Source: Carnegiea gigantea (Eukaryota > Streptophyta > Magnoliopsida > Caryophyllales > Cactaceae). Taken from it: a stretch of DNA of 64,000 bases. Under the pieces are notes generated by a model. That model was not told the origin of the DNA, made no database searches, and worked only from the letters and a program-made list of their open reading frames with translations. The stretch covers positions 1,173,501-1,237,500 of the forward strand of contig JAKOGI010000004.1 of NCBI GenBank assembly GCA_029747015.1, given 5' to 3'. Each line of letters begins with the position of its first letter. Position 1 is the stretch's first letter. Below, piece by piece: positions 1 to 11,800 of the stretch. The position numbers and the translations under genes were made by a program.

Positions 1-450
1 CCATGAATTTGGGGAGGTCTAAGGAGGAAGCATGCTTCAACCAATTAGGCAACATGAGAGAGAGGGGGCATTGAATGACTGACCTGAATCGTCGTAGGGT
101 GGACCGAGTCGATCGGTCTGAAGATGGAGAGAGATGAAGGCGTTGCTGGGCAAGAAGACCGTGACGGTGGCGTGGCTGGGTAGAGGCATTCGTCGCATAG
201 AGAGAGCGGCAATGAACAATTAAGAGAGATAGAGGCATTCGTGGTGGCGTTCGTGGCGACGATTGAGAGAGATGGAGGCGTTCGTGGACACGTTCATGGG
301 GAAGGGGGGAGTGACGGTAGCGTAGCTGGAGTGACAGTGGCTTGGTTGGCGTGATAGTGGTGTCACGGTGGCGTGGCTGGGCAGACAGAGGCGTGGCTAG
401 GTAGAGGGAGGCTCGACTGGGTAGAGCTAGGGTTCGAAGGATTGTGAAGC
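1..450. repeat. Degenerate purine-rich repeat tract
   Basis: This GC- and purine-rich stretch is built of degenerate units such as GGCGTGGCTGG, GATGGAGGCGTTCGTGG and GAGAGAGAT, repeated several times with drift between copies. An open frame crosses part of it on the minus strand, but its composition is repeat-driven and I see no protein family in it. I make no gene call. The left side is cut by the window edge. Confidence 0.4.
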
Positions 451-834
451 CATGAGAGAGAAAAACAGAGAAGGGAGGTTAGGACCGTATGAATTGAATA
501 GCAGCAGGTTATTTTACCAATTTTGTGACCACATATTTTTTTTTTTAATGGTCACAAAATCAGTCACATCCCTAAAAATTTGGGGAAAAAAAACTGTATT
601 AAAATTTGAAATATTAAAATTTATGACTAAATTTATAGTGGACTGAAAATCGGTCACAAATTGTAACTAAATTTCACATTGCTAAATTTTCGGTCAAAAA
701 TTTCTCACCACCCACTAGCCGTCAAAAAATTAATCACAAATTGTGACTGTTTTTTGGCGGTCACAAAAATACGGTCACAAATTCCAAAAATGTAGTCACA
801 AATTCTAGTCTTTATTGTGCCCTGTAAAACAAAC
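451..834. repeat. AT-rich tract with repeated GTCACAAATT motif
   Basis: AT-rich DNA in which GTCACAAATT, or its near copies TCACAAATTGTGACT and GGTCACAAAAAT, recurs at about 646, 731, 758, 773 and 793. Short subterminal arrays of this kind are common near the ends of plant DNA transposons. I see no clear terminal inverted repeat or target duplication, so the element class is open. It lies just 3' of the Copia gag remnant. Confidence 0.35.
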
Positions 835-1990
835 TTATACATTTCTCAAAACACATTTAGAAAATTTAGCTCCATAATCGTAATTATTCGCCACAATGGA
901 CGGCCTTGTTACTTTTGGTACCCAAATTTGTGTGCTACTAGAACCATTTCTTTTAGTAGGACAATGAGCTGAAATATGTCCTACATTGCAACAACAATTG
1001 CAAGTAATAGAAGTCTTACTTTTGTAGTAAGTCGATTTAACAAAGAAGTTTTTATAACGCTTCTTTTTATTGATTGGATCATAACCAATTCCTTCTTTGT
1101 TGAATGACGCTTTTTGTGCACCAAGAATTTTATTTAAATTCTCTTCTCCTTTTGAAAATTTTAAAACAGTTTTTTCAATATCGACACATTTCACTTGGAG
1201 CTCATCTTTTTCTTTCTCAAGAAAGACAATTTATCTTCAAAAATTTTTAAATTATTAGACACTAAATCATTTGATATTTAAAATTCAACATCTTCTTGAG
1301 ACAATTCAAAATTCTTTTTCTTCAAATCTTTAATCTTTAGAAATGTGCCTTTCTTGTCATCTAATATAATAAAGTAAGACTTTTATTAACTTACATTTAG
1401 AATAATTGTGAAGAGAGTCATATACCTCATCCGAAATTTCATATTCCATTTCTTCATCTTCTCCTTCGTCATCACTTTTGCCAACATCATCATTATCTTT
1501 GTCGCTTGCATCCCGATCTTTAACTTCATCATTTTCCATTAGACAAAAATGAGTAACCTCTGTTTTCATCACTTAAGTTGCTAAGCATATTGTCCCTTCG
1601 TGATGTTGGGATTTTCTAGGCTCTTCGTATAGTAATGTGAGTTTTCCCCAATGATCTTTAGCTACTCACAATAGCAAACATGATTAAATATTTCATCATT
1701 TAGAGCACATTGCGAAATATATAAAACTCTAGAACTTTTCTTAAACATCTCGTAGTCATCTTGATTGTATTCACTCTTTGGCTTGACAACAGTACTTCTA
1801 TAATCTCCTGTCCAATTTAGTATAAAAGGACCATTCAAAATGACGTCCCAAAAATCAAAATCAATGGAACTAATAAATGATTTAATCCTGCACTACCAAA
1901 GAGAAACTTTAATTCCATTAGATATTGGAGGACAATTGATATAAGCATTTAATAAACTAGCCATGGATCTAGCTACAAACGTTCAAATCT
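835..1990 (-). pseudogene. Copia gag remnant with CCHC zinc knuckle
   Basis: This is the decayed gag of a Ty1/Copia retrotransposon, read right to left. Reading starts near 1963 with an MASLLNAYINCPP-like segment, the usual Copia gag opening. It continues through fragments resembling the UBN2/DUF4219 gag domain in shifting frames. Around 1357-1572 there is an acidic stretch. It ends at 835-1194 in a 119-codon open segment with a complete CX2CX4HX4C knuckle (C65, C68, H73, C78 of that segment). Several stops and frameshifts interrupt it. Protease, integrase and RT do not follow, so the element is truncated at about 835. It lies downstream of the primer-binding site and LTR to its right. Confidence 0.75.
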
Positions 1991-2003
1991 TATCTGATAC
2001 CAA
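1989..2003 (-). other. Copia primer-binding site (tRNA-iMet type)
   Basis: On the minus strand this reads TGGTATCAGATAAG. It matches the 3' end of plant initiator tRNA-Met used by most plant LTR elements (TGGTATCAGA core). It begins one or two bases after the LTR terminus (CA on the minus strand, TG at 2005 on the plus strand), which fixes the orientation of the element. Confidence 0.7.
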
Positions 2004-2004
2004 T

Positions 2005-3651
2005 TGATGGCCCAGTTTAGCTAGTAAAATTACCCTAGAGGGGGTTGAATATGGTGATAGTCAGAGTCACAAAATAATTGAAATAGAAATGCGGAAAAAT
2101 AAATATGGACACAACAGACTATTTATAGAGGTTCGGTCACGCCTAGTCCTCTACCCACGGGCGCAATTCGCCGATGAGATTTTGAACCTTTTTCTTTTAT
2201 TAGGTCGGCCGATTATACACGATTCAATAATCGTACAACCTACGAGTTGATCCTATAACTCTAGGTATCCCAAGGTACGCGTTGCTCCCCAACTGTACTT
2301 GGGTAGTCGACCCTCCGACTAATCAACCCAACCTAATACAAAGAAACATAATAAAATATACTTTATAACAAGAGTAAATGAACACAATAGATATTAGGGG
2401 TGTGCACAAAAATCCAAACCCGAAAACCGAACCAAAAAACTGATTAACTGAACAAATTTTCAAAAAAATCGATTCGGTTAACCGAACCAAAAAAATTTTG
2501 ATTTTCAGCTTAGTTACGGTTCGGATAATTTAAAAATTCGGTTAATCGGTGATTAACCGAACCGAAAATAATTTTATTTTTAAAAAAATTATACACAGAA
2601 AATTAAAAATTTTGGTAAAAAAGTGCACTTTTTTATTATTTATAAATGGTTACCAAAGTTTAATTTTTATAAAAAGAACTTAAACATAAAAAAATGAAAA
2701 ATTTAGGTAAGAAAGCATACGTTTTTTATTAATTTGCGAACGGTTAACCGGTAACCAAAACCAAAGCGAAAATTCGGTTAACTGAACCGAAAAACCGGTT
2801 AACCAACTTTTTCGATTTGATTATGGTTTGGGTTTTGGAAGAACCGAAATTTTCGGTTAACCGAAAACCGGTTAAATGAAATTTTCGGTTCGATTACGGT
2901 TCGAAATTTTTTTGATCTGAAAAACCGGTTAACTGATTTTCGGCTAACCAAAACTCTAGTTAACCGGTTTTGCACACCCTTAATAGATATGCCAATATAA
3001 GCTCGATGTATCAAGTTCTCTCAACGTCTCCTTCTTGATTTATAAGTGTAGCTCTCTTTCTTTTATCATCTTCAGCTGCAAATGCCTCCCTATTCATAGG
3101 CAATGATGTTGGAGACGTTGAATGATTATTAGGAAGGTGACCTTTGCATCAAAAAAGGAAGGTTGATCTTGTATATTATTTCAAGGCCTTGAAGTCAATC
3201 TTTCAAGCCTTTGAAATCTGCAGTTTTGCTTAATGTTCATCCCTTGATTTCCAAATGCTACTTACCTTATTTTGAGTTGAAGATCTTTGCTAAGAGAATT
3301 ATCTAGAGGTTGATTAGCAGCACAATCTTTCACAATATAAGATCAAAACATATTGTCATAATTTAGGTAAATCTTGACATTTGATAAATATAGAATCATA
3401 ATCCCATAATCAAATTTGAATCACCAAATATAATATCACAAAGATCACATATTCAAATTTGAATTCTAAATCATATCAAGATATTGTGGTAACTTATATC
3501 AAGTCAATTAAGTAATAAGTACTAGCATGCCAATATCCACTTAGAATCATAACATATTTAAACAATACAAATATTAAGATAATTCCAATATAACATGAAG
3601 AATATGCCAATTGATTAATCTCATTTTGTCTTTCATCAAAAGTTCAAAACA
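2005..3651 (-). mobile_element. Copia 5' LTR, interrupted by a hAT element
   Basis: This is the 5' LTR of the truncated Copia element. The inner edge (TG at 2005) abuts the primer-binding site. The outer edge is inferred at 3651, where the minus strand begins TGTTTTGAACTTTTGATGAA, a typical start for long Copia LTRs. Without the hAT insertion at 2395-2982 the LTR would be about 1.05 kb. The second LTR and 3' half are absent, so no TSD can be checked and the outer edge is less certain than the inner one. Confidence 0.55.
2395..2982. mobile_element. Non-autonomous hAT-type element, copy 1
   Basis: A 588-bp element flanked by perfect 8-bp target duplications ATAGATAT (2387-2394 and 2983-2990). 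Its 12-bp termini are TAGGGGTGTGCA and, inverted, TAAGGGTGTGCA. An 8-bp TSD with TA(G/A)GGGTG ends is diagnostic of the hAT superfamily. Both arms are crowded with CCGAAAACCG and GGTTAACCG motifs, and the centre is AT-rich and non-coding. There is no transposase. It inserted into the Copia LTR, so it is younger than that element. Copy 2 is at 20895. Confidence 0.88.
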
Positions 3652-4333
3652 TATTAATAAACACATTGTGAGCTTCAACAAAACTAACACATTTCATGTT
3701 AAAGATGAATCACTGCAATTGTTTAAGTTTCTAGATTTTGGTCCTCCTCAACGTTTTCTTAATTGTGTTTCTTGTTCAATTTCCATCATGAGAAGAAGAT
3801 GAAGTTCAAAGGGACATTTGGCACTTCGATTCTTCCTTTTTCTTTTTTTCAAGTATGCTTTATTGGCAGTGTATTTAATGATAGAGGGTTTACCTATTTA
3901 AGTTTTTGATTAATTAAAGCAATTAATTTTAAGGAGAGCATCGCGTTGTTGGCTTTTGCTTGCTTCTTAAATCAATCTTTATATAAGGGTAAAATCATTG
4001 TGTACTTGTTCTGGTGGCCTATTTTGCCCAGAGTTGGTTCTTATTGAGTAATAGTAAATTCCAAGGGGTACATGAATGCATAAAGTAGAGCGTTAAAAAG
4101 TTAACTTGCAAAGTCATGGATACAAAGAAGTAAAAAAATTCACAATTGGTTAGAACATAAATTCAGTGACAAAATAGAAAAGGTTGATGGCACAGAGTGC
4201 TTGCGAAAATTTAGATTTGTTCCAGACAAATTAGCCATAAAACAAAAATCCCATATTTAGACCTTGTTCAATCTTCGATCTCGAATGTCCATACTCTTAA
4301 CCTAAAATTTTAGAGATCTTGGACCAGAGTTGT
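3652..4333. other. Intergenic, nothing recognised
   Basis: AT-rich sequence between the Copia LTR and the solo LTR. No coding similarity, RNA gene or clear repeat structure was seen. Confidence 0.4.
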
Positions 4334-6649
4334 TGTAACGCCCCCAAAAGCTAATGCCGATTACCTTAGCTTAACCATGAATTCATTAATCTGCAGCGGA
4401 AGACTTTTGTTTTGAAGGGAGGCGTTGATGGAACAAGGCTATCTAATTTCGTAAACAACTAAAATCACTTCACATAAGTATTTGTCTCTTCATACTGGTT
4501 GTTCCCCACGTGGTAACTTGATGTACGAATGCTAAGTAGTATTGTCCTCATATTTCAAATGAATAGCAACATATAACCCTCCAGTTACTAACCTATCATC
4601 ACTGTGAGCGCTGACTGGCTAGCAACTAGTCGATGTTCCTCGTTTTAGCTGCTTTCTGGTTTCTCAGGAGGATTGCTGCTCACTTCTTCCCATATCTAAA
4701 ATAGAAAACATGAAAATATGCGAATGATGAGCCGAATCTCAGTACGTACACTCTCATGCAGTAAAATAAGCTTTGAGTTAAATTAGTTGGGCGCCCATAT
4801 TTCAAAATATTTTGCTTTGCAAACACGAGAGAGAGAATGCATAAGTAAAAATTGGCCTGCTGATTATTATCTGAAAGTAGACCCCTTGGTCGATGTACAT
4901 CTTGAAACGATTATACTTTGGGTGCTCACCCCCCAGACCGATCGAGAAGCCTGAGTTGACGTCGCGCGCGGGTATATTGGTCGGCATAAGCCTTGATAAT
5001 TTACTGGGCATAAGCCCTGATGATGATTGACGGGGTCACTTGTTTATGTGACAAAAATATTGAGAAATTGATTCATTAAATGAATCTTATATTAATTTTG
5101 CATTGCTGAGAACACTGTGAGTTTTTGAAGAGCACAGGCAATGTACGTACCTGGTCATTGAGATTCTCTCTCCTTTGTAATGAAAAATGTGCGCTGGCAG
5201 CTTGAACTGACAAATGTGGCCTCCTTATCCTTCCTGCTTTACATATGTAATTCTCTTGTGATTAGTACAAGGTTATGAAATTTGTTGGGATTTCTTAGTT
5301 TGGTCGATAATTTGAATCCCTTGTCTTTTATACCGCAAACACTTGTTTAATATTCGTCACTTGTCCTTGTTTTGTTAAATTATTATCATTATGGTTCATT
5401 GTTATTAATGCCTATCTTTTTGTCATGCATTGCATAATTTAAATTATGGTCATTTTATTTTTATCTGAATTTTTGTTTACGTCGTCAGGATAATTACTGG
5501 TTCTTTGATATAAATAATGACAATCGCTACTACGGTCATAACTCTGGAACGTTCTATAACGACCTTAGTCAAGACATGAGCTCTTTTCCTGAAAACGTTA
5601 TGTAGTGAACTCATATAATCACATTTCACCAGCCATAATATTCCTATCATACACATTAATATTTCTAACATACACATTTAGAATTTATGACTTTCAAAGT
5701 GTATATCCAAAATTCATGAACTTGATCGCAAGTTTCCAAATAGTATGTATATTCTTCCGTAAACCTGTCACCATGTTGTTCAACCCAATGGCTCACAATA
5801 ATCAAAACATTCCCGTACTTCAGCATAAATTTATCAGGAAAATTTTCCTCAATCTCATAACTGCGAAACCCGCGTGAATACATTCACATCATAATTAACA
5901 AATCACGACACCTCAATCGTAGCAATTAATCATGAAATTATACGATTGACGTCTACCGCCTGACATGAATATTCTTAATATACTAAATCATAAAATATCA
6001 AATGCAAATGTTTAGATCCAGAAGTCAGGAATTACTTACCTCGAATTTGCTCCAGAATCCAAAACTTTAATCTCCTCTTCCTCCTCCTTTTTCCTTTCTT
6101 CTTCCTCTCTCCTCTTTCTCTCTCCTCTCTTCTCTCTCTTTCTTCCTTTCTCTCTCCTCTCTTCTCTCTCTCTTCTTTCCCCCTCCCCTGCCGTGTGTGT
6201 GCGTGAGAACCCCCCCACATATATATATAGGGGCAAAGGGGTAAAATATCTTAGATTTTTTTTGGGGGGAAAACAATCTGGAACTCTTTTTTTTTTTAGT
6301 CGGTTTGACCAACGTTGACCGATGTTGACCGGTCAAAGTCAGTTTGACCGGTCAAACCGACTTTGACTGGATTTGTTTTTTTTGGATGTAAAATTTTACG
6401 CGATATTTTTACGTTAGCAGAGTAGACGTCCAACTAGTCCGTTAGACTTTTAATAAATTATTTTAGGAGTACCCAAAATTTTATTTTCGAGGCCATTCTG
6501 CCGATTCAACCTGCAATAGTGTATATATAAAGAAAATGCTGAAATGCAATAAAAAAAATGCTAGATTGAAATGCGAGGCTCAACTTGATTAATTTGTAAT
6601 TAAAATGATTTAGTGTAATTCATATGAATATTGGAGTCGGGTCGTTACA
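4334..6649. mobile_element. Probable solo LTR
   Basis: A 2,316-bp unit that starts TGTAACGCCCCC and ends GGGTCGTTACA. These are the same type of TG...CA termini as the LARD LTRs at 9475 and 16274. The flanking pentamers GTTGT (4329-4333) and GCTGT (6650-6654) agree at 4 of 5 bases, as an aged TSD would. No primer-binding site, polypurine tract or coding domain is present, so a solo LTR left by LTR-LTR recombination is the simplest reading. It contains a CT-rich block (6064-6185) and a palindromic GTTGACCGGTCAAAG cluster (6300-6370). Confidence 0.6.
6064..6190. repeat. CT-rich low-complexity tract
   Basis: A polypyrimidine tract of TCCTCTTCC, TCTCTC and TTCCTTTC units inside the solo LTR. Open frames here on the minus strand encode only Arg/Glu/Lys-rich low-complexity peptides and are not genes. 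Confidence 0.8.
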
Positions 6650-7108
6650 GCTGTATTTGATTGCCTGATGTCCAAACCCGCTTTTTTGTTTGTCAAATTT
6701 GTCCAAGCCCAATTTGACCACAAAATTCGATCAACTAAGCCCGAATTGTTCAACTCGATTTTGAATATAGACATGATTAAATGTCCAACAGATGAAAATG
6801 TTGTGATCTCTTTTTTTTTTTTTGAATCAAAGAAATTTAGATAATTGGGTTCAATGGATTCTTATTGGCCCTAGCGAGATATGTGGCATAAGGCTATAAG
6901 GATTCTCACAAAATTTAGGACAAGTCAAAAACTAAAACATATCAAGCATTTGTTTGGCCTAGTAGCTACTCGCTTACGCTGGGATGGGGGGAGGGAGAGT
7001 AAGGGTGAGTAAGGGAGTGTAAATATTCCCTTTACCCATGTTTGGGAATAAGAAAATAAGGGTACGGAGGAACTAGGGGGAGTAGCTCTTAAAACCCTTA
7101 ACTCTCCT
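6650..7108. other. Intergenic flank of the Copia insertion
   Basis: AT-rich DNA with a poly-T run near 6810 and G-rich GTAAGG repeats at 6985-7020. It ends in CTCCT (7104-7108), the left target duplication of the Copia element. It is the original neighbour of the sequence that resumes at 22532. Confidence 0.5.
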
Positions 7109-7299
7109 TAAAATAAAAGCAATAGGGAAGAGAGGAGAGAAAATGTCCCACTATTTGTATTGTAGGAGCCGCAACCTTAGTACATAAATACAAGGAAGAA
7201 GACACCAAAAACCCTAGTTAAACTCTAGCTTGCACGGCAAGCAATGATAAAGAATAAAATATTTACAAAATATTTAATATAGAATATATTTTCTTATCA
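7109..7299 (-). repeat. 3' LTR of the nested Copia element
   Basis: 191 bp, homologous to 22338-22531 along its length. Both share the block AATAAAAGCAATAG, an AGAGGAGAGAAA-like stretch, ACCCTAG...AAACTC and a TTATCA terminus. The left edge reads TA instead of the expected TG (in the other copy TGAAATAAAAGC). Confidence 0.88.
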
Positions 7300-7312
7300 C
7301 TTCTCCTCAAAT
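7300..7312 (-). other. Copia polypurine tract
   Basis: The minus strand reads TTTGAGGAGAAG directly before the 3' LTR start TGATAAGAAAA. This is the expected position and composition for the plus-strand primer. Confidence 0.75.
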
Positions 7313-7477
7313 TAAAGCATGTGGGTTGACAATACCCAACTTGGACTGTAGGAATAAGAATTATTGCTTGCCAAGTGCCTTTATAAATATGTCCGCAATC
7401 CAATACTTCGATGAGAGATAAACCTGTGAATAATTCTCCCAATAGAAGACATTCCTGAACAAAATGGCATTCAATCT

Positions 7478-9474
7478 CTATATGTTTGGATCAATCTCTA
7501 CATGTTTGGCTCTTTCATAGAAGACAGGATTTTTAGCAATGTGTGTTGGTGCCTGATTATCACAAAAGAGTCTCACAGAAAGCCAAACAAACACTCGTAG
7601 TGATGCAAGAAAAGACTGAAACCAAATGAGTTCACTGGTCAAAGCAATCACTGCATGGTATTCAGCTTTGACTGAAGATCTAAACACTATCATTTTTTTT
7701 TCTTAGTCTTTCAAGAAATAGGTGACCCACTAAGAACAACAACATACCCTATCAAAAACCACCTGGTGGTAGGACATGCTCCCCAATCTAAATCATAGTA
7801 AGCTACTAATTATAGGTTTGAATAACTTCGCATGAGGATTCGTTGCCGAGGATTCCCTTTCAAATAGCGTAGAACATGTCTAACTGCAATCATATGCTTT
7901 TCCTTAGGATTTTGCGTAAACTGATATAAGATATGCACTGAATAACTCAACTCAGATCGAGTAATAGTCAAGTACATAAGATGGCCCACAAGCCTCCTAT
8001 ACAAAGTGAGATCATCAAGAAGCTTACTTGTTGTAATTCCCAATGTGTGATTCTCGATGAGGAAATATGTAGGTTTGGCACCCAATAAACCACATTCTTC
8101 AACAATTTTCATTTTCCAAAGCATACTTACGTCGAGATAAAAATAAGCCTTCGGAATTTCGAGCCACATCAATTCCCACAAATTATTTGAGCACTCCCAA
8201 ATCTTTAATACAAAAATAACTATTTAAGTATGTCTTGGATGCTGAACATGTGTCATTATCGTTGCCAATTAGGACCAGATCAACATAAACCAATAATGCC
8301 ATGAACTTCCCATTCTTATGATAAGTGAATAAAGAATAATCTGCATATGATCCAACAAAACCATATTCAAGGAGCTTGGAAGAAAGCTTAGCAAACCATT
8401 GTCTCACTGCCTATTTCAAACCATCTGAAGATTTTTGAAGTTTACACACCTTGTTGGGATTGGAAGTTCTAAATCTGGGGGCAAGGTCATATATACCTCC
8501 TCCTCCAAACCACCATATAGAAAAGTATTATTAACATCCATCTGATATAGTTCCCACTTCTTGGCCTCTACAACAACAAGGAAACATCCCACACATGCCA
8601 TATTTACGACGGGCGCAAAAGTCTCATTAAAATCAAAATCTTCACTTGCTTATCTCCTCGAATCACCAAGCGACTTTATAACCCTCTATGCTTCCATCAA
8701 CATTACATTTGACCTTGTACACCCATTTGTAAATAATGTGTTTATGTCTAGAATGTATATCTACTATAGTATAGGTGTTGTTCAATTCCAATGCCTCAAT
8801 TTCTTTGGCCATGTCCTCTCTCCAATTTGCATCCCTGACTGCTTCATGATAGAATTTAGGCTCCATAATCTTGGTTACAGCAGATAAGTAGCATTTATCT
8901 GTATCTTAAAATTTGTCATAAGCAACATAATTAGCAATGGGGTAAGGTTTACCCCAAAAAATCCTTTGAAGTGTGGGAGCATGAGTTGAGGGGTCTTTAA
9001 GAGATATGTTGTAGCAAATATAGTCTTGAAGATGGCTAGGTGGTTTCCGGATCTGCTTGCTATTGTCTGGCCCAATAGACATTATGGGGCGAGCCTCCTC
9101 ATGCATAGCAGCAGGCCCTTCATCTCTGCTGTCATCAGGCCCTGTATGCCCCCGGCTTGCTCCATTTGGGTCGTTGATGATGTCTAGCCCGCCTTCCCTG
9201 TTGCTATCGACTCTTGGGCTTTCCCTTGCATTGGGCCTAATGGCCTCTGTAGTATCCTTGATGCCTTTGGCTATGGTGGATTGGACTGAATCATGAGTCT
9301 CAACAAATGGAATTCCATTGTTCAACCCGTCCTCACAGCCAAATATAGATGGATCTTGATCAAAGTTCGATCCTTCGGTTTTGCCCAATTCTTTAGCCTT
9401 AGAGAAAGGGAAATTATCGTCACAAAAAATAACATCATGACTTAACAGAATATTTTCTATCTCTAAATCATAGT
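7478..9474 (-). pseudogene. Copia pol 3' half: reverse transcriptase and RNase H
   Basis: Read right to left, this holds the end of the integrase/linker region (9474 to about 8880), then the RVT_2 reverse transcriptase. The RT opens with WREDMAKEIEALELNNT (near 8820) and contains YQMDVNNTFLYGGLEEEVYM (near 8540). The catalytic box reads VYVDLVLIGN (near 8280), where active Copia elements have YVDD, so the second aspartate is gone. RNase H fragments follow at 7693-7478 (SSVKAEYHAV, RLFCDNQA, AKHVEID). Stops and frame changes separate the blocks at about 8660, 8410, 8182 and 7800. The gene is cut from its 5' half by the LARD at 9475. Confidence 0.9.
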
Positions 9475-10671
9475 TGTAACGCCCCCAACCCTATGGCTAG
9501 GAGTGTTAGCGTTTTTCTTTAAATCTTGGGATGAAACGGATAGAGTTTTCCCTGAAACTTGACCATTTTCCAGGCTTAAAACCTTACAATAAATTCCCTG
9601 CACAAGAAAAACATAACGATAAAGGCTAACTAACTCAACGGCTACCCGCCGGAGTTCACAGCTCTATGGGCCACCCGCCCGGAGCATCACAACCAGCGCA
9701 GTTCAACGCTTAAACAAACGAACAATGAAAAGTAGAGCCCTGGGCAACTTAGATGTGGCTCACACGGCCTTACAGAGCGACTCTAAATGAAATGCAATAC
9801 AGGCACACAAGAGATGAAATTACACGTCGTTACATCATAATACAATTTACAGTTCACATACAAGCTCATAACTTTTCTCTTAGGATAGCAGTGACTCTAT
9901 CTCGGCTTACGGGGATACACTTTTACCTGTTATTTCAGAAACCTGGGAAGGAAATAATAATAAATAGGGATGAGCAATCATCGCTCAGTGGATAACCCCT
10001 TTCCTAAACAATACTTAAATGCAATAATAACTTACGACAACTGTTCGAATTTCCTTCTCTTTGCAAAATATTCCAATCACAATGCAAGAGAAATAGCCTT
10101 TGTACCACCCGCTTAAATTTGAAAGTAGCTATACTTAATAAACTTCCGTGAGACATTCATATGAACGCATAAACGCAATGAAAATCGAGGAGTTTAACCC
10201 ATAAATACCACTTGCTGGAATATCTATTACGAAAATCATTAAAACTTTATCTACATTGCTCCATACATTATTAAGGCTTATTTCTGTACATATAATCTAT
10301 GTTGTACATAGTCCTTAAACTTCATTGAAGATGTTGTCAGGTAATTAGCTATATGAGTTTAATAATGATATTAAAACCATCATCATGCTCAATGCGATGA
10401 AATCACCACACCCATGATACCACTACCACATACAGTGATAAGTCATATATAGGAGTAAATTTCCTTGTTAAAACATGGAACAATAACCATACGGTGAAAT
10501 AGATACTATGTCATGTGATTCGTAGGATCTCTACATGCTTGTTGGCGGAACTATAGGATATATAAACTTTAAATTCTCTACCTGTTGGTAGAACTATGGA
10601 ACTGTAACACAATTTATGAACTATGAAACATTTGATAAGACTATACGTATGAAATGTTATACTTTGAATCA

Positions 10672-10905
10672 TCTGCATGCTGGCAGAGCTATGAACGCTG
10701 CACTTAGAACTTCTGCCTATTGGCAGAACTATGAACTTTGAACTTTGAAACTTCTGCCTATTGGCAGAACTATGAACTTTGAACTTTGAAATTTCTGCCT
10801 ATTGACAAAACCATGAACTTTAGACTTTGAAACTTCTGCCTATTAGCAGAACTATGAAACACCGAACTCTGAAGTCTCTGCCTACTGACAGAGCAATAAA
10901 CACTG
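10672..10905. repeat. Tandem ~41-bp repeat in LARD LTR
   Basis: Four to five units of CTTCTGCCTATTGGCAGAAC followed by TATGAACTTTGAACTTTGAA. Each unit holds the small palindrome CTGCC...GGCAG. The same array is in the other LTR at about 17505-17705. Confidence 0.85.
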
Positions 10906-11169
10906 AACTTTGAAACATTAAAGTTGAAGTTCTATGTAAACTTTAAAAGGAGATACTGGGTTGGTTACGTTAAGAATCCAATTGATGCAATGTAACCTAT
11001 GCCCATCACTCAATCTCATCGATCCGATGTTTAGGGTTATTTCATTACCAATGATTTGTCAATGAAAACATGCGACCGATAAAACATTTAGAAGCGTTTA
11101 GGAATTAGGTAATCAAGCATTCATAACTATATCATTTCTGTGCAAGCACTATAAACGATGAATACATGT

Positions 11170-11800
11170 AATCAATGAGCTATATATAGTCGACAAGTTT
11201 TACATAGTTGATAGCTTTAAATAATCAATAAACTATTTATTATATAATTAACAAACTACGTATAAATCAATAAACTTTAGAACATCAATAAACCACATAT
11301 AAATCAATAAGTTTTATATAATCAATAGACTCTCTATAATCGATAAACAACAGATAATCGTTAATCATCGATACGCTGTGTATATAATTGATAAATTTCA
11401 GATAATCGAACGACTATATCCAAATCACTAAACTTCATACAATCGATAAATCGCTAAATTTTCTTTAAATCGATAAATCGCTAAACTTCCTTTAAATTCA
11501 TAAATCGCTAAAATTCCTTTAAATCGATAATCGCTAACCTTCCTTTAAATCGATAATCGCTAAACGTCATATAAATCGATAAATCGATAAACCTTATATA
11601 AATCGATGAATCGCTAAATTTCATATAAACCGAAAAACGCTAAACTTAATATAAATCGATAAACACTAAACTTCATATGAATCAATAAATGTCATAAAAT
11701 CAAATAATCCTCATATAACCAATTCCGACTCGATAAACTATACATACTTGAATAAATTTCATGTAATCGATAAACTATATAGATAATCGATAAACTTTTG
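11170..11800. repeat. AT-rich AATCGATAAA array in LARD LTR
   Basis: Dozens of short degenerate units (ATCGATAAA, AATCGCTAAACTT, CTTTAAATCGATAA). The matching array in the other LTR is at about 17985-18570. The left LTR carries roughly one more CTTTAAAT...CGCTAAA unit, which accounts for most of the 26-bp length difference between the LTRs. Confidence 0.8.

Noticed and set aside
6032..6336. Arg/Glu/Lys-rich open frames on the minus strand
   Set aside because: Low-complexity translation of the CT-rich tract in the solo LTR.
10672..10905. CRISPR-like regularly spaced repeats with palindromes
   Set aside because: Tandem repeats without unique spacers inside a plant LTR, present in both LTRs.
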